DNA of 7,991 nt, taken from Pediococcus sp. (lineage in GTDB: Bacteria; Bacillota; Bacilli; Lactobacillales; Lactobacillaceae). The notes under the pieces were generated by a model. The model had not been told where the DNA came from and made no database searches. It saw only the letters and a program-made list of their open reading frames with translations. Below are positions 1-6,660 of this stretch, piece after piece (the stretch's first letter is position 1; each line of letters begins with the position of its first letter). Location of the stretch: the NCBI GenBank assembly GCA_022712335.1, contig JALAGR010000119.1, positions 1-7,991 of the forward strand, in the 5' to 3' direction. The translations under genes were made by a program, and so were the position numbers.

Positions 1-25
1 AAATAGCCCCAAAAACGATCAAATG

Positions 26-34
26 TGCTATCAT
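26..34 (+). promoter_or_regulatory. extended -10 promoter of the lplA-pdh operon
   Basis: A TGC TATCAT element at 26-34 matches an extended -10 box (TGn plus TATAAT with one mismatch). No good -35 hexamer lies 16-18 nt upstream, where the sequence is C-rich and near the window edge. An extended -10 can work without one. Transcription would start near position 41, leaving a leader of about 45 nt before the lplA GTG. This is inferred by eye, and a stronger promoter could lie upstream of the window. Confidence 0.45.
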
Positions 35-46
35 AAAACCGTACTT

Positions 47-60
47 AGAAAACGCTTCCA
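47..60 (+). promoter_or_regulatory. cre site (CcpA operator)
   Basis: AGAAAACGCTTCCA resembles the catabolite-responsive element TGAAANCGNTTTCA: the central CG, the AAA and CTT flanks and the terminal CA are all present. It begins a few bases after the predicted transcription start, where CcpA bound with HPr-Ser-P usually represses by blocking polymerase. It is the only good cre-like site I see in an intergenic position here, and it sits upstream of a central carbon operon, which supports the call. Confidence 0.65.
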
Positions 61-83
61 ATAGCGCGATGAGGGGGTTTAGA

Positions 84-101
84 TTGTGCGATTTGTCACA
101 T
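84..101 (+). promoter_or_regulatory. Rex-like operator overlapping the lplA start codon
   Basis: TTGTGCGATTTGTCACAT agrees with the Rex consensus TTGTGAAWWWWTTCACAA at about 14 of 18 positions and keeps the TGTG-N8-CACA spacing. Rex is the NADH/NAD+-sensing repressor of fermentative and redox genes in Gram-positives, and PDH produces NADH. The site covers the GTG start and first five codons of lplA, so bound protein would block elongation or initiation. The overlap with coding sequence leaves chance resemblance possible. Confidence 0.35.
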
Positions 102-1072
102 TTATGGGAACAGATGCGTATACTAATATTGCAACGGATACGTGGCTACTAAATAACTTGAATTCAAAGGAGCCAGTATTTGCACTTTGGCAAAATAATA
201 ATGCCATTATTGTTGGTCAAAACCAAAATACTTTTGGTGAAGTCAACCAAGATTTTGTTGACGAACATAATATTGAGGTCGTTCGTCGGGTAACCGGCGG
301 TGGAGCAGTTTACCATGATTTAGGAAATCTGAACTTCACTTTATTCGTCCCAATCGAATCAGCAGCTAATGTTGATTTTAAGAAATTCTCAGAACCAGTT
401 TTGAAAGCTTTACATACTTTGGGAATTCCAGCCGAAGCTTCAGGTCGAAACGACTTGTTAGTTAACGGCAAGAAGATTTCTGGTGTAGCACAACGCTATG
501 CTAATGGATATCTCATGCACCATGGAACGTTACTTTTTGATAGCAACGTCGACACCATGGTTCGTTCCTTGAACGTAGCGGATGAAAAGTTCATTTCAAA
601 AGCTGCTAAATCGGTCCGAAGCCGAGTAGGAATGATTAAAGACGCTGCCCCTGAAGGGTTGACGCTACAAGATTTCTGGGACGCAGTTCAATATGAATTG
701 ACTGACCACGGAAAAGATAAAGAAATCGTGTTAACGCCTGCTCAAAAACAGGAAATTATTCGCTTAACAGCTGATAAATTTTCAACCTGGGACTGGAACT
801 ACGGACGTTCACCAGAATTTAACTTCAACAACCATGCCAAATACGATGGTGGAATTATTGAAGTTCAAGTTCAAGTTGACGCCGGAATCATTCAAGACAT
901 TAATTTCACGGGTGATTTCCTTGGTTTACGCGATTGGCGTGAAATTAAGGACCAGTTCATTGGATTACCGTTTGAAACAGCTGAAATTAAGCCAGTATTT
1001 GAACGTAACCATGAAGGACAGTACTTCGGAAACATAACGGATGATGAATTAATTAAATTATTTGAAGCTTAG
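86..1072 (+). CDS. lplA: lipoate-protein ligase A
   Basis: The enzyme activates free lipoate with ATP to lipoyl-AMP and transfers it to the lysine of lipoyl domains, here presumably E2 of the PDH complex encoded downstream. It acts in the cytoplasm. The protein is 328 aa, usual for LplA with an N-terminal BPL/LplA/LipB catalytic domain and a C-terminal accessory domain. Visible motifs are the lipoate/adenylate loop RRVTGGGAVYHD (67-78), the conserved RND (121-123), NGKKISG (127-133) with K130 at the position of the E. coli catalytic lysine, HHGTLLFD (145-152), and the W-x-YG-xSPEFN accessory segment (about 237-246). The start is GTG, chosen because GAGGGGG lies 8 nt upstream and the frame is closed by a stop just before. 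It ends 11 nt before pdhA, whose ribosome binding site overlaps the lplA stop codon, so the two are cotranscribed and probably coupled. The context points to lipoate salvage dedicated to PDH. Confidence 0.95.
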   Translation: MRFVTFMGTDAYTNIATDTWLLNNLNSKEPVFALWQNNNAIIVGQNQNTFGEVNQDFVDEHNIEVVRRVTGGGAVYHDLGNLNFTLFVPIESAANVDFKKFSEPVLKALHTLGIPAEASGRNDLLVNGKKISGVAQRYANGYLMHHGTLLFDSNVDTMVRSLNVADEKFISKAAKSVRSRVGMIKDAAPEGLTLQDFWDAVQYELTDHGKDKEIVLTPAQKQEIIRLTADKFSTWDWNYGRSPEFNFNNHAKYDGGIIEVQVQVDAGIIQDINFTGDFLGLRDWREIKDQFIGLPFETAEIKPVFERNHEGQYFGNITDDELIKLFEA

Positions 1073-1083
1073 GAGGTTTAGTT

Positions 1084-2202
1084 ATGGCTATAACAGATGA
1101 CAACAAACAAGTGTTAGATTTTAATCTTCAAATGGAAAAACAAGAAAATAGTTTTCCAATGCTACAAGTTCTAAACAATGATGGTGAAATCGTCGATCAA
1201 GACGCTTTAAAGGAAGCAGGGTTGGATGACGACCAACTCGTTGAACTTATGAAACAAATGGTATTTAGCCGTGTGTTACACGAACGTTCAACTAAATTAG
1301 CAAAACAAGGCCGTCTAGGATTCTACGCTCCAACAATTGGTGAAGAAGCTTCTCAAATCGCTTCTAACTACGCTTTTGAAAAAGGTGACTGGCTCTTCCC
1401 AGGTTACCGTGATATTCCACAATTAGTAATGAAGGGATGGCCAATTTACAAAGCATTCTTATGGTCACGTGGACATTACGAAGGAAATGAATTTGAAGAC
1501 GTAAATGGTTGGATGCCACAAATTATCATTGGTGCTCAATACGTTGAAGCTGCTGGAGCTGCAGTAGGTTTGAAGATGCGTAAACAACCAAATGTTGCTT
1601 ATGCTTACACTGGTGATGGCGGTACTTCTCAAGGTGATTTCTACGAAGGTATGAACTTTGCTGGAGCTTACAATGCACCAGCTGTATTCTTCTCACAAAA
1701 TAATGAATACGCTATCTCAACACCACGTAAACTTCAAACTAAGGCTCCACACCTTGCAGCTAAAGGTTGGGCAGCCGGACTTCCAAGTCTAGTTGTTGAT
1801 GGAATGGATCCAATCGCAATGTACTTGGCAGCTAAGAAAGCACGTAAATGGGCTGTTGATGGTAACGGACCTGTATTTATTGAAACAATTACAAACCGTT
1901 TGGGCGCTCACTCAATGTCTGGTGATGATCCTCTTCGTTATCGTTCACAAGAAGATATCGACGAATGGTCAAAGAAAGAACCACTCATTCGTTTCAGAAA
2001 ATATCTCGAAGGACTCGGACTCTGGTCAGAAGAAATCGAAAACGACTGGATGGAAGTTGTTAACGCTCAAATCGATGATGGCGTAAAACAAGCTGACGGA
2101 ATCGACAAACAAAAGATTTCAGACTTTATTGAACAAACATTAGAAGTTCCAGGACAAGCTGCACAAGAACAAATCAACAAATTTAGAGGGGAGGGCAAGT
2201 AA
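1084..2202 (+). CDS. pdhA: pyruvate dehydrogenase E1 component, alpha subunit
   Basis: E1 alpha binds thiamine diphosphate and, as an alpha2-beta2 tetramer with PdhB, decarboxylates pyruvate and reductively acetylates the E2 lipoyl group. The 372-aa length fits Gram-positive PdhA. Visible features are [14 protein letters not shown] (79-92) near the active site, the ThDP/Mg motif running from GDG (177-179) to NN (206-207), and the conserved [17 protein letters not shown] loop (271-287), which in this family orders on cofactor binding. The first 40 or so residues are a variable lead-in, and the C-terminal tail is Gln-rich. ATG at 1084 has a perfect AGGAGG at 1071-1076 overlapping the lplA stop. 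pdhB follows after 2 nt. The PDH setting argues against a branched-chain ketoacid dehydrogenase, although the families are related. Confidence 0.96.
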   Translation: MAITDDNKQVLDFNLQMEKQENSFPMLQVLNNDGEIVDQDALKEAGLDDDQLVELMKQMVFSRVLHERSTKLAKQGRLGFYAPTIGEEASQIASNYAFEKGDWLFPGYRDIPQLVMKGWPIYKAFLWSRGHYEGNEFEDVNGWMPQIIIGAQYVEAAGAAVGLKMRKQPNVAYAYTGDGGTSQGDFYEGMNFAGAYNAPAVFFSQNNEYAISTPRKLQTKAPHLAAKGWAAGLPSLVVDGMDPIAMYLAAKKARKWAVDGNGPVFIETITNRLGAHSMSGDDPLRYRSQEDIDEWSKKEPLIRFRKYLEGLGLWSEEIENDWMEVVNAQIDDGVKQADGIDKQKISDFIEQTLEVPGQAAQEQINKFRGEGK

Positions 2203-2204
2203 TC

Positions 2205-3185
2205 ATGGCACAAAAAACTTATATTCAAGCGATTACAGAAGCTCAAGACTTGGCACTTGCTAACGATGAAAATGTAGTTATTTTCGGTGAAGACGTTGGT
2301 AAAAATGGTGGTGTATTTAGAGCAACCGATGGACTCCAAGAAAAATATGGAGAAGACCGTGTCTTCAACACACCATTAGCAGAAAGTGGAATCGGTGGTA
2401 TGGCAATCGGAATGACAACCCAAAACTACCGTCCAATTATGGAAATTCAATTCTTCGGATTTGTATATGAAGTAATGGATTCACTTGCAGGACAAATGGC
2501 ACGTGGACGCTTCCATTTCCATGGAACACGTACATTCCCAATCGTAGTTCGTTCTCCTTATGGTGGAGGAACTAAGACACCGGAAATGCATGCTGATTCA
2601 TTAGAAGGTTTAGTGGCACAAACACCAGGACTTCGCGTGGTTATGCCTGCTACACCAGCTGATGCTAAGGGATTGCTCCTCTCAGCTGTTGAAAGTGACG
2701 ATCCAGTAATCTTCCTCGAAAATCTTCGTCTATATCGTTCAATTCGTGGTGATGTTCCTGAAGGTTATTACACAACACCTTTGGACAAAGCTAACGTAAT
2801 TCGTGAAGGTAAAGACGCAACTATCATCACATATGGTGGTATGGTGCACACAAGTTTATCAGCTGCTGAAGAACTTGCTAAAGAAGGTATCGATGTTGAA
2901 GTTGTTGATTTAAGAACAGTTAGTCCTCTTGACCTTGATACAATTGGCGCAAGTGTTGAAAAAACTGGTCGTGTCGTTGTAGCTCAAGAAGCTCAACGTC
3001 AAGCTGGTATCGGCGCAATGGTGATGAGTGAAATCAGTGAACGTTTCATCATGAGCTTGAAAGCACCAATCGGACGTGTAGCTGCTCCAGATTCAGTATA
3101 TCCATTTGCTCTAGCTGAAAATGAATGGCTACCAAAGGAAGATGATATCATCGAAAAGGTTAAGGAGGTCGTGAACTTTGACTGA
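2205..3185 (+). CDS. pdhB: pyruvate dehydrogenase E1 component, beta subunit
   Basis: E1 beta completes the thiamine-diphosphate active site with PdhA and makes contact with the E2 peripheral subunit-binding domain. The 326-aa protein has the usual transketolase-like pyrimidine-binding domain (about 4-180) and C-terminal transketolase domain (about 200-320). Visible signatures are [16 protein letters not shown] (26-41), [15 protein letters not shown] (55-69) with E60 as the family glutamate that activates the ThDP aminopyrimidine, RSPYGGG (116-122), and HADSLEGL with H129. The ATG lies 2 nt after the pdhA stop, and its GAGGGGAGGG ribosome binding site is inside the pdhA 3' end, which suggests coupling. 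The 3' end overlaps pdhC by 8 nt. No anomalies were seen. Confidence 0.96.
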   Translation: MAQKTYIQAITEAQDLALANDENVVIFGEDVGKNGGVFRATDGLQEKYGEDRVFNTPLAESGIGGMAIGMTTQNYRPIMEIQFFGFVYEVMDSLAGQMARGRFHFHGTRTFPIVVRSPYGGGTKTPEMHADSLEGLVAQTPGLRVVMPATPADAKGLLLSAVESDDPVIFLENLRLYRSIRGDVPEGYYTTPLDKANVIREGKDATIITYGGMVHTSLSAAEELAKEGIDVEVVDLRTVSPLDLDTIGASVEKTGRVVVAQEAQRQAGIGAMVMSEISERFIMSLKAPIGRVAAPDSVYPFALAENEWLPKEDDIIEKVKEVVNFD

Positions 3186-4506
3186 AATTTTTAAGATGCC
3201 AGATATTGGCGAAGGAATGGCTGAAGGCGAAATTGCAAACTGGTTAGTAAAGGTCGGCGATACGATCAAAGAAGAGGATGCAGTCGCAGAAGTCCAAAAT
3301 GATAAGTTATTACAAGAAATCCTTTCTCCATACGGTGGAACAATCACAAAGCTTTTTGTAGAAGCAGGCACCGTGGTTAAAGTTGGTGAACCATTGATTG
3401 AATTTGATGGTGACGGCAGTGGCGCTAGCGCTGGTGGTGAAGCTCCGAAAGAAGAACCAGCACCTGCTCCAACTCCAGAGCCAGAAGCACCTGCAGCACC
3501 TGTTGCACCCGCAGCTCCAGCAACGCCTGAAGTAACTAAAGTGGGCGCAGAATACACATCAAATGGTCAATTGCTAGCAATGCCATCAGTGCGTGAATAT
3601 GCTAGAAAACATGATATTGATTTGACACAAGTACCAGCAACTGGACGTCATGGTCATATCACAATGGCTGATGTTGAAAACTTCACAGCTAGTCCTGCTC
3701 CAGCACCACAAGCAAGTCCAGCTCCAACTGCTACTCCAGAACCAGCAGCTGCACCTGCAACACCAAGTGCACCCGCAGCTCCAGCTAAACCAGCTGAGGT
3801 TAAAGCTGGTCGTGTTCCACTTTCACCAGTACGTAAAGTGATTGCTAAGACTTTGACTAACCAAGTCCAAACAATTCCACACGTAACAGTAATGGATGAA
3901 GTAGAAGTTTCTAAGTTGATGGATCTCCGTGATCAATTCAAAGAACAAGCAAAACAAAAAGGTTACAAGTTAACTTATATGCCATTTGTTGCTAAAGCTC
4001 TTGCAGGTGCAGCACGTAAGTACCCTGAACTTAGCGCAATGGTTGATATTGAAAACCAAGAAATTGTTTACTATGAAGATACAAATGTCAGCTTTGCTGT
4101 TGATACTGATAACGGACTTTTCGTACCAAACGTTAAGAATGTTAAATCAAAATCAATTATGGAAGTTGCTCAAGAAATTGATGATATGGCAATTCGTGGC
4201 CGTGCCGGCGACTTGAAGCCAGATGAACTTAAGGGTGGTACAGTTACAATCACTAACATTGGTTCAGAAAGTGGAAGTGGATTCTTCACACCAATCATCA
4301 ATCCAGGTGAAAGCGCAATTCTTGGAATTGGCCGAATCCGCAAAACACCAATTGTTAACGAAGATGGTGAGTTAGCAGTTGGAAATACATTGAAACTATC
4401 ACTTAGCTTTGACCACCGCCTCATTGACGGCGCTCTAGCACAAAAAATTATGAATGAGCTGAAGGCACTTTTGAGTAACCCTGCCTACATGCTAATGGAG
4501 GTGTAG
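3178..4506 (+). CDS. pdhC: dihydrolipoamide acetyltransferase (E2) of pyruvate dehydrogenase
   Basis: E2 forms the core of the complex and transfers acetyl groups from its lipoyl arm to CoA. The 442-aa protein shows, in order: one lipoyl domain (1-78) with lipoyl-lysine K43 in [10 protein letters not shown]; an Ala/Pro/Glu linker (about 85-118); a peripheral subunit-binding domain (about 132-169, [15 protein letters not shown] and [11 protein letters not shown]); a second Ala/Pro-rich linker (170-208); and the catalytic acyltransferase domain (212-442) ending with DHRLIDG (412-418), where H413 and D417 are catalytic. The start is TTG. It is supported by AAGGAGG at 3162-3168, 9 nt upstream, and by the protein opening directly with the lipoyl-domain strand. 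The start lies inside the pdhB 3' end in another frame, so translation is probably coupled. K43 is the likely substrate of the upstream LplA. Confidence 0.96.
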   Translation: MTEIFKMPDIGEGMAEGEIANWLVKVGDTIKEEDAVAEVQNDKLLQEILSPYGGTITKLFVEAGTVVKVGEPLIEFDGDGSGASAGGEAPKEEPAPAPTPEPEAPAAPVAPAAPATPEVTKVGAEYTSNGQLLAMPSVREYARKHDIDLTQVPATGRHGHITMADVENFTASPAPAPQASPAPTATPEPAAAPATPSAPAAPAKPAEVKAGRVPLSPVRKVIAKTLTNQVQTIPHVTVMDEVEVSKLMDLRDQFKEQAKQKGYKLTYMPFVAKALAGAARKYPELSAMVDIENQEIVYYEDTNVSFAVDTDNGLFVPNVKNVKSKSIMEVAQEIDDMAIRGRAGDLKPDELKGGTVTITNIGSESGSGFFTPIINPGESAILGIGRIRKTPIVNEDGELAVGNTLKLSLSFDHRLIDGALAQKIMNELKALLSNPAYMLMEV

Positions 4507-4508
4507 TC

Positions 4509-5915
4509 ATGGTTGTTGGTACACAAGCAATTAACGTTGATACTTTAATTATCGGATCAGGCCCCGGCGGATACGTTGCCGCTATCCGGGCAGCTGAACT
4601 AGGTCAAAAAGTTGTTATTGTTGAACGTGATTATATTGGTGGAGTTTGTTTGAATGTTGGATGTATTCCATCAAAAGCTTTGATTCAAGCTGGTCATCTC
4701 TACTCAACTTTGCAACATGGAAATCCATTTGGTGTTTCAGTAGAAGATTCAAAACTTGATTTTGCTAAAACTCAAGAATGGAAACAAACCAAAGTCGTTA
4801 ACCAATTGACTGGTGGAGTTGAGTTGCTACTCAAAAAGCATAAAGTTGAAATTGTGCGTGGAGAAGCTTACTTCAATGATAACGAAACGGTTAATGTCAT
4901 CAGTGGTGATGATTCGCATGTATATCAATTCAAGAGAGCTTTGATTGCAACGGGTTCCCGTCCAGTCGAAATCCCACACTTTAAGTTCAGCGGGCGTGTG
5001 ATTGACTCGACTGGTGCACTAAACTTGAAGGATGTTCCAGAACATCTCATCATTATCGGTGGTGGTGTTATTGGAGCAGAACTTGCCGGAGCATACATGA
5101 ACCTTGGTTCAAAGATCACAATTATTGAAGGTCTTGACCACATTCTAAATGGCTTTGATGGCGAATTGATTCAACCAGTTTTGAATAACTTCAAGAAAAA
5201 TGGTGTTGAAATTGTCACAGAAGCTACTGCCGTTGAGGCAAACCAAACTGACAAAGATGTTACGGTAACTTATGAAGTTGATGGAACAACTAAGACAGTT
5301 ACGGGTGACTACTGCTTAGTTTCAGTAGGTCGTCGTCCTAACACAGACCAACTTGGTTTGAACAACACTAACATTAAGCTCAGCAAACGTGGTTTGATTG
5401 AAGTTAACGATTCAATGCAAACATCAGTTAAACACATCTACGCTATTGGTGATGTGGTTGCCGGACCTGCACTAGCTCATAAGGCTAGCTTTGAAGCTAA
5501 GGTTGCTGCAGCAGCAATGGGCGGTGACGATGCACATGATACACATTACGCATTGCCAGCTGTTGCTTACACAAACATCGAATTGGCTACAGTAGGTGAA
5601 ACACCACAATCAATTGCTGAAAAGAAATTGGATGCTAAATCAAGCAAATTCCCATTTGCAGCAAGTGGACGTGCTATGACAATGGACCAAACTGAAGGAT
5701 TCATCCGTTTGATTACGGATAACCCAACGGGCGGTATCATTGGAGCACAAATCGTGGGACCAGAAGCTTCTAACTTGATTTCAGAATTAACGTTAGCAAT
5801 CGAAAATGGTTTGACGATTAAGGATATCGAATTGACGATCCATCCACATCCAACATTGGGTGAAGAAATTATGGATGCGGCCGAATTGGCAGCAGGATTA
5901 CCAATTCATATTTAA
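4509..5915 (+). CDS. pdhD: dihydrolipoamide dehydrogenase (E3) of pyruvate dehydrogenase
   Basis: E3 is an FAD-dependent homodimer that reoxidises the dihydrolipoyl arm of E2 and reduces NAD+. The 468-aa length is typical. Visible features are the FAD Rossmann motif GSGPGG (16-21), the redox-active disulfide CLNVGC (C47-C52), ATGSRP (147-152), the NAD-binding Rossmann motif GGGVIG (184-189) with E207 at the end of the following strand as expected for NAD specificity, the second FAD motif YAIGDV (311-316), and the C-terminal HPHPTLGEE (445-453) with the H447/E452 catalytic dyad. ATG follows the pdhC stop by 2 nt, with GGAGGTG at 4497-4503. It is the last protein gene of the operon. Two structured repeats begin 3 nt after its stop. 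E3 is often shared by other 2-oxoacid complexes, but no such genes are visible here. Confidence 0.97.
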   Translation: MVVGTQAINVDTLIIGSGPGGYVAAIRAAELGQKVVIVERDYIGGVCLNVGCIPSKALIQAGHLYSTLQHGNPFGVSVEDSKLDFAKTQEWKQTKVVNQLTGGVELLLKKHKVEIVRGEAYFNDNETVNVISGDDSHVYQFKRALIATGSRPVEIPHFKFSGRVIDSTGALNLKDVPEHLIIIGGGVIGAELAGAYMNLGSKITIIEGLDHILNGFDGELIQPVLNNFKKNGVEIVTEATAVEANQTDKDVTVTYEVDGTTKTVTGDYCLVSVGRRPNTDQLGLNNTNIKLSKRGLIEVNDSMQTSVKHIYAIGDVVAGPALAHKASFEAKVAAAAMGGDDAHDTHYALPAVAYTNIELATVGETPQSIAEKKLDAKSSKFPFAASGRAMTMDQTEGFIRLITDNPTGGIIGAQIVGPEASNLISELTLAIENGLTIKDIELTIHPHPTLGEEIMDAAELAAGLPIHI

Positions 5916-5917
5916 AC

Positions 5918-6041
5918 AAGAATACGGAGAAAGATGTTCTGGGTTTGAGGATTAGCCTAGTCACGTGCAATATCTCGTGATTTTCGAGATGTTGTGTGCG
6001 ACGTAGCTAAACGAAGAACGTAATCTTTCGAAGTTCAACTA
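5918..6041 (+). repeat. tandem repeat unit 1 (124 nt)
   Basis: The first of two adjacent units aligns to unit 2 over its full 124 nt without any gap, with about 88 identical positions by hand count. Best-conserved blocks are ATACGGAGAAA near the 5' end, TTGAGGATTA, CCTAGT, GCAAT, CGTGATTT, GTTGTG, ACGTAG and the 3' terminal GAAGTTCAACTA. The least conserved blocks are 5938-5944 and 6018-6025, which flank the helices or lie in the enclosing stem. It starts 3 nt after the pdhD stop. Confidence 0.92.
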
Positions 6042-6165
6042 AAGGATACGGAGAAAATTGGGTAAGTATTGAGGATTAACCTAGTAAGGCGCAATGACCC
6101 GTGATTTGCGGGGCGTTGTGCATTACGTAGTTAACCGGAGAGGCTTGATTTTTGAAGTTCAACTA
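6042..6165 (+). repeat. tandem repeat unit 2 (124 nt)
   Basis: The second unit begins immediately after unit 1 with no spacer and keeps the same period throughout. Its apical stem is richer in GC than that of unit 1 (ACCCG opposite CGGGG), with one A-G mismatch at 6097/6113. Its enclosing helix is weaker, with G-T pairs at both ends. It ends 11 nt before the hairpin terminator at 6177. Confidence 0.92.
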
Positions 6166-6176
6166 CAGTCATAAGT

Positions 6177-6229
6177 AACAAAACGGACCTATCCCTGACA
6201 TGCCAGCTAAGGGGTAGGTTCTTTTGTTT
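6177..6229 (+). terminator. long hairpin terminator closing the pdh transcription unit
   Basis: A 19-nt arm at 6177-6195 pairs with 6211-6229 around a 15-nt loop. The core is ACCTATCCC against GGGGTAGGT with one wobble, extended by an A-rich 5' flank pairing with TTCTTTTGTTT, with one C-T mismatch. The A-tract before and T-tract after the core make it look able to terminate in both directions, though genes on both sides point right. It separates the structured repeats from the next gene. Confidence 0.85.
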
Positions 6230-6261
6230 GAATTTGGAGATTTTAAAAATAGTTAAAGGTA

Positions 6262-6267
6262 TATAAT
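6262..6267 (+). promoter_or_regulatory. -10 box of the small membrane protein gene
   Basis: A perfect TATAAT lies 40 nt before the TTG start and downstream of the preceding terminator. The -35 region (around 6239-6246, GATTTTAA) is a poor match to TTGACA. The start of transcription would be near 6274, giving a leader of about 34 nt. Confidence 0.5.
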
Positions 6268-6307
6268 AAATTTAATTCTAAAAGAGATTTAAGAGGAGGA
6301 GTTAGCT

Positions 6308-6511
6308 TTGAAAGCTTGGCGAGTAAGTAGTTGGTGTTTTTTCTTGATTTTTGTGGTCGGAACAGTATTTCTGTGGTTCAGAAAAACAGATGGTACGGGG
6401 ATCCAAAATAGTTCAGCTAATCAGATAGTTTCAATTGGAATCTGGATTGTTTTGTTTATCATTGTCCTGATTGCACACTTGATATGGCGCTTCTCCTTAA
6501 GAAAAAGATAG
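6308..6511 (+). CDS. small two-helix membrane protein, probably DUF3923 family
   Basis: This 67-aa protein has two predicted membrane helices (about 8-24 and 41-60) joined by a polar loop containing RKTDGTG (25-31). Both ends are basic (MKAWR and RKR), so both termini probably face the cytoplasm and the loop faces outward. The size, the helix-loop-helix layout and the R/K-x-DG-x-G motif after helix 1 resemble DUF3923 proteins of Firmicutes. That assignment comes from memory of the pattern and is not certain. The TTG start is supported by AGGAGG at 6294-6299, 8 nt upstream. It is monocistronic, with a -10 box after the pdh terminator and its own terminator 16 nt after the stop. The function is unknown, and nothing ties it to PDH or to the oxidoreductase downstream. 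Confidence 0.8.
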   Translation: MKAWRVSSWCFFLIFVVGTVFLWFRKTDGTGIQNSSANQIVSIGIWIVLFIIVLIAHLIWRFSLRKR

Positions 6512-6526
6512 TTTCAAAACAACATA

Positions 6527-6574
6527 AATCATCTATCCGAGTTTGACTTTCAAACGTAGATAGGTGATTTTTTT
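6527..6574 (+). terminator. rho-independent terminator of the small membrane protein gene
   Basis: AATCATCTATC (6527-6537) pairs with GATAGGTGATT (6559-6569) with one T-G wobble. Inside, GTTTGA (6541-6546) pairs with TCAAAC (6550-6555) around a CTT loop, with a 3 x 3 internal loop between the two helices. A run of seven T (6568-6574) follows. Confidence 0.9.
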
Positions 6575-6586
6575 AAAACGTACCTG

Positions 6587-6614
6587 TTGACTTTAAAATA
6601 ACAAGTGTTAAGAT
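6587..6614 (+). promoter_or_regulatory. promoter of the oxidoreductase-Rrf2 operon
   Basis: TTGACT (6587-6592) and TAAGAT (6609-6614) are 16 nt apart, and TGT just before the -10 makes it an extended type. Transcription should start near 6621, leaving a leader of about 40 nt. An ATG at 6613 in frame with the oxidoreductase falls inside this -10 box and so cannot be its start on this transcript. Confidence 0.7.
6599..6610. promoter_or_regulatory. palindrome overlapping the -10 region, possible Rrf2 operator
   Basis: TAACA AG TGTTA is a perfect 5-bp inverted repeat with a 2-bp centre. It lies between -35 and -10 and overlaps the extended -10. A second imperfect inverted repeat, AAGTTGTT (6616-6623) with AACAAGTT (6635-6642), follows downstream, matching at 7 of 8 positions. 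A repressor bound here would block polymerase. The Rrf2-family protein encoded by the same operon is the obvious candidate, but this is inference. Confidence 0.4.
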
Positions 6615-6660
6615 GAAGTTGTTGATAATAAAAGAACAAGTTAAAAAGGAGATATTAATT

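Larger units (their letters stand above)
5918..6165 (+). ncRNA. candidate tandem structured RNA in the pdh 3' UTR
   Basis: Two consecutive 124-nt units share one fold. Unit 1 has a long hairpin: 5952-5977 pairs with 5985-6010 around a 7-nt loop (TGATTTT), with a bulged C5956 and a bulged G6003. An enclosing helix pairs GAAAGAT (5929-5935) with ATCTTTC (6023-6029). Unit 2 forms the equivalent helices: 6076-6101 with 6109-6134 around TGATTTG, with bulges C6080 and G6127, and 6053-6059 with 6147-6153. Double compensatory differences between units occur at 5955/6007 (G-C to A-T), 5962/6000 (C-G to A-T), 5972/5990 (A-T to G-C), 5975/5987 (T-A to C-G), 5933/6025 (G-C to A-T) and 5934/6024 (A-T to T-A). 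I see no promoter between pdhD and the element, so it is probably read as part of the pdh mRNA and could be processed from it. I do not recognise the family, and the function is unknown. Confidence 0.65.

Noticed and set aside
3129..3557. 142-aa open frame on the minus strand rich in Ala, Gly and Ser
   Set aside because: It is the antisense shadow of the Ala/Pro/Glu linker and lipoyl domain of pdhC. It has no ribosome binding site and its composition follows the linker codons.
4307..4322. cre-like TGAAAGCGCAATTC inside pdhC
   Set aside because: Only the left half matches the cre consensus. It lies deep in coding sequence, where the residues (GESAIL) explain the bases.
5945..5973. Possible promoter TTGAGG-N17-CAATAT inside repeat unit 1
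   Set aside because: Both hexamers match poorly, and they coincide with the conserved pre-hairpin segment and the paired arm, which the RNA fold already explains.
5918..6165. CRISPR array, insertion sequence remnant or tRNA/rRNA as explanation of the repeats
   Set aside because: Two adjoining 124-nt units without spacers are not a CRISPR array. There is no transposase fragment or terminal inverted repeat, and the fold is not tRNA- or rRNA-like.
6613..6660. Upstream in-frame ATG that would add 16 residues to the QorB-like protein
   Set aside because: The ATG overlaps the -10 box and precedes the expected transcription start. The added residues do not fit the family N-terminus, and the ATG at 6661 has a good ribosome binding site.
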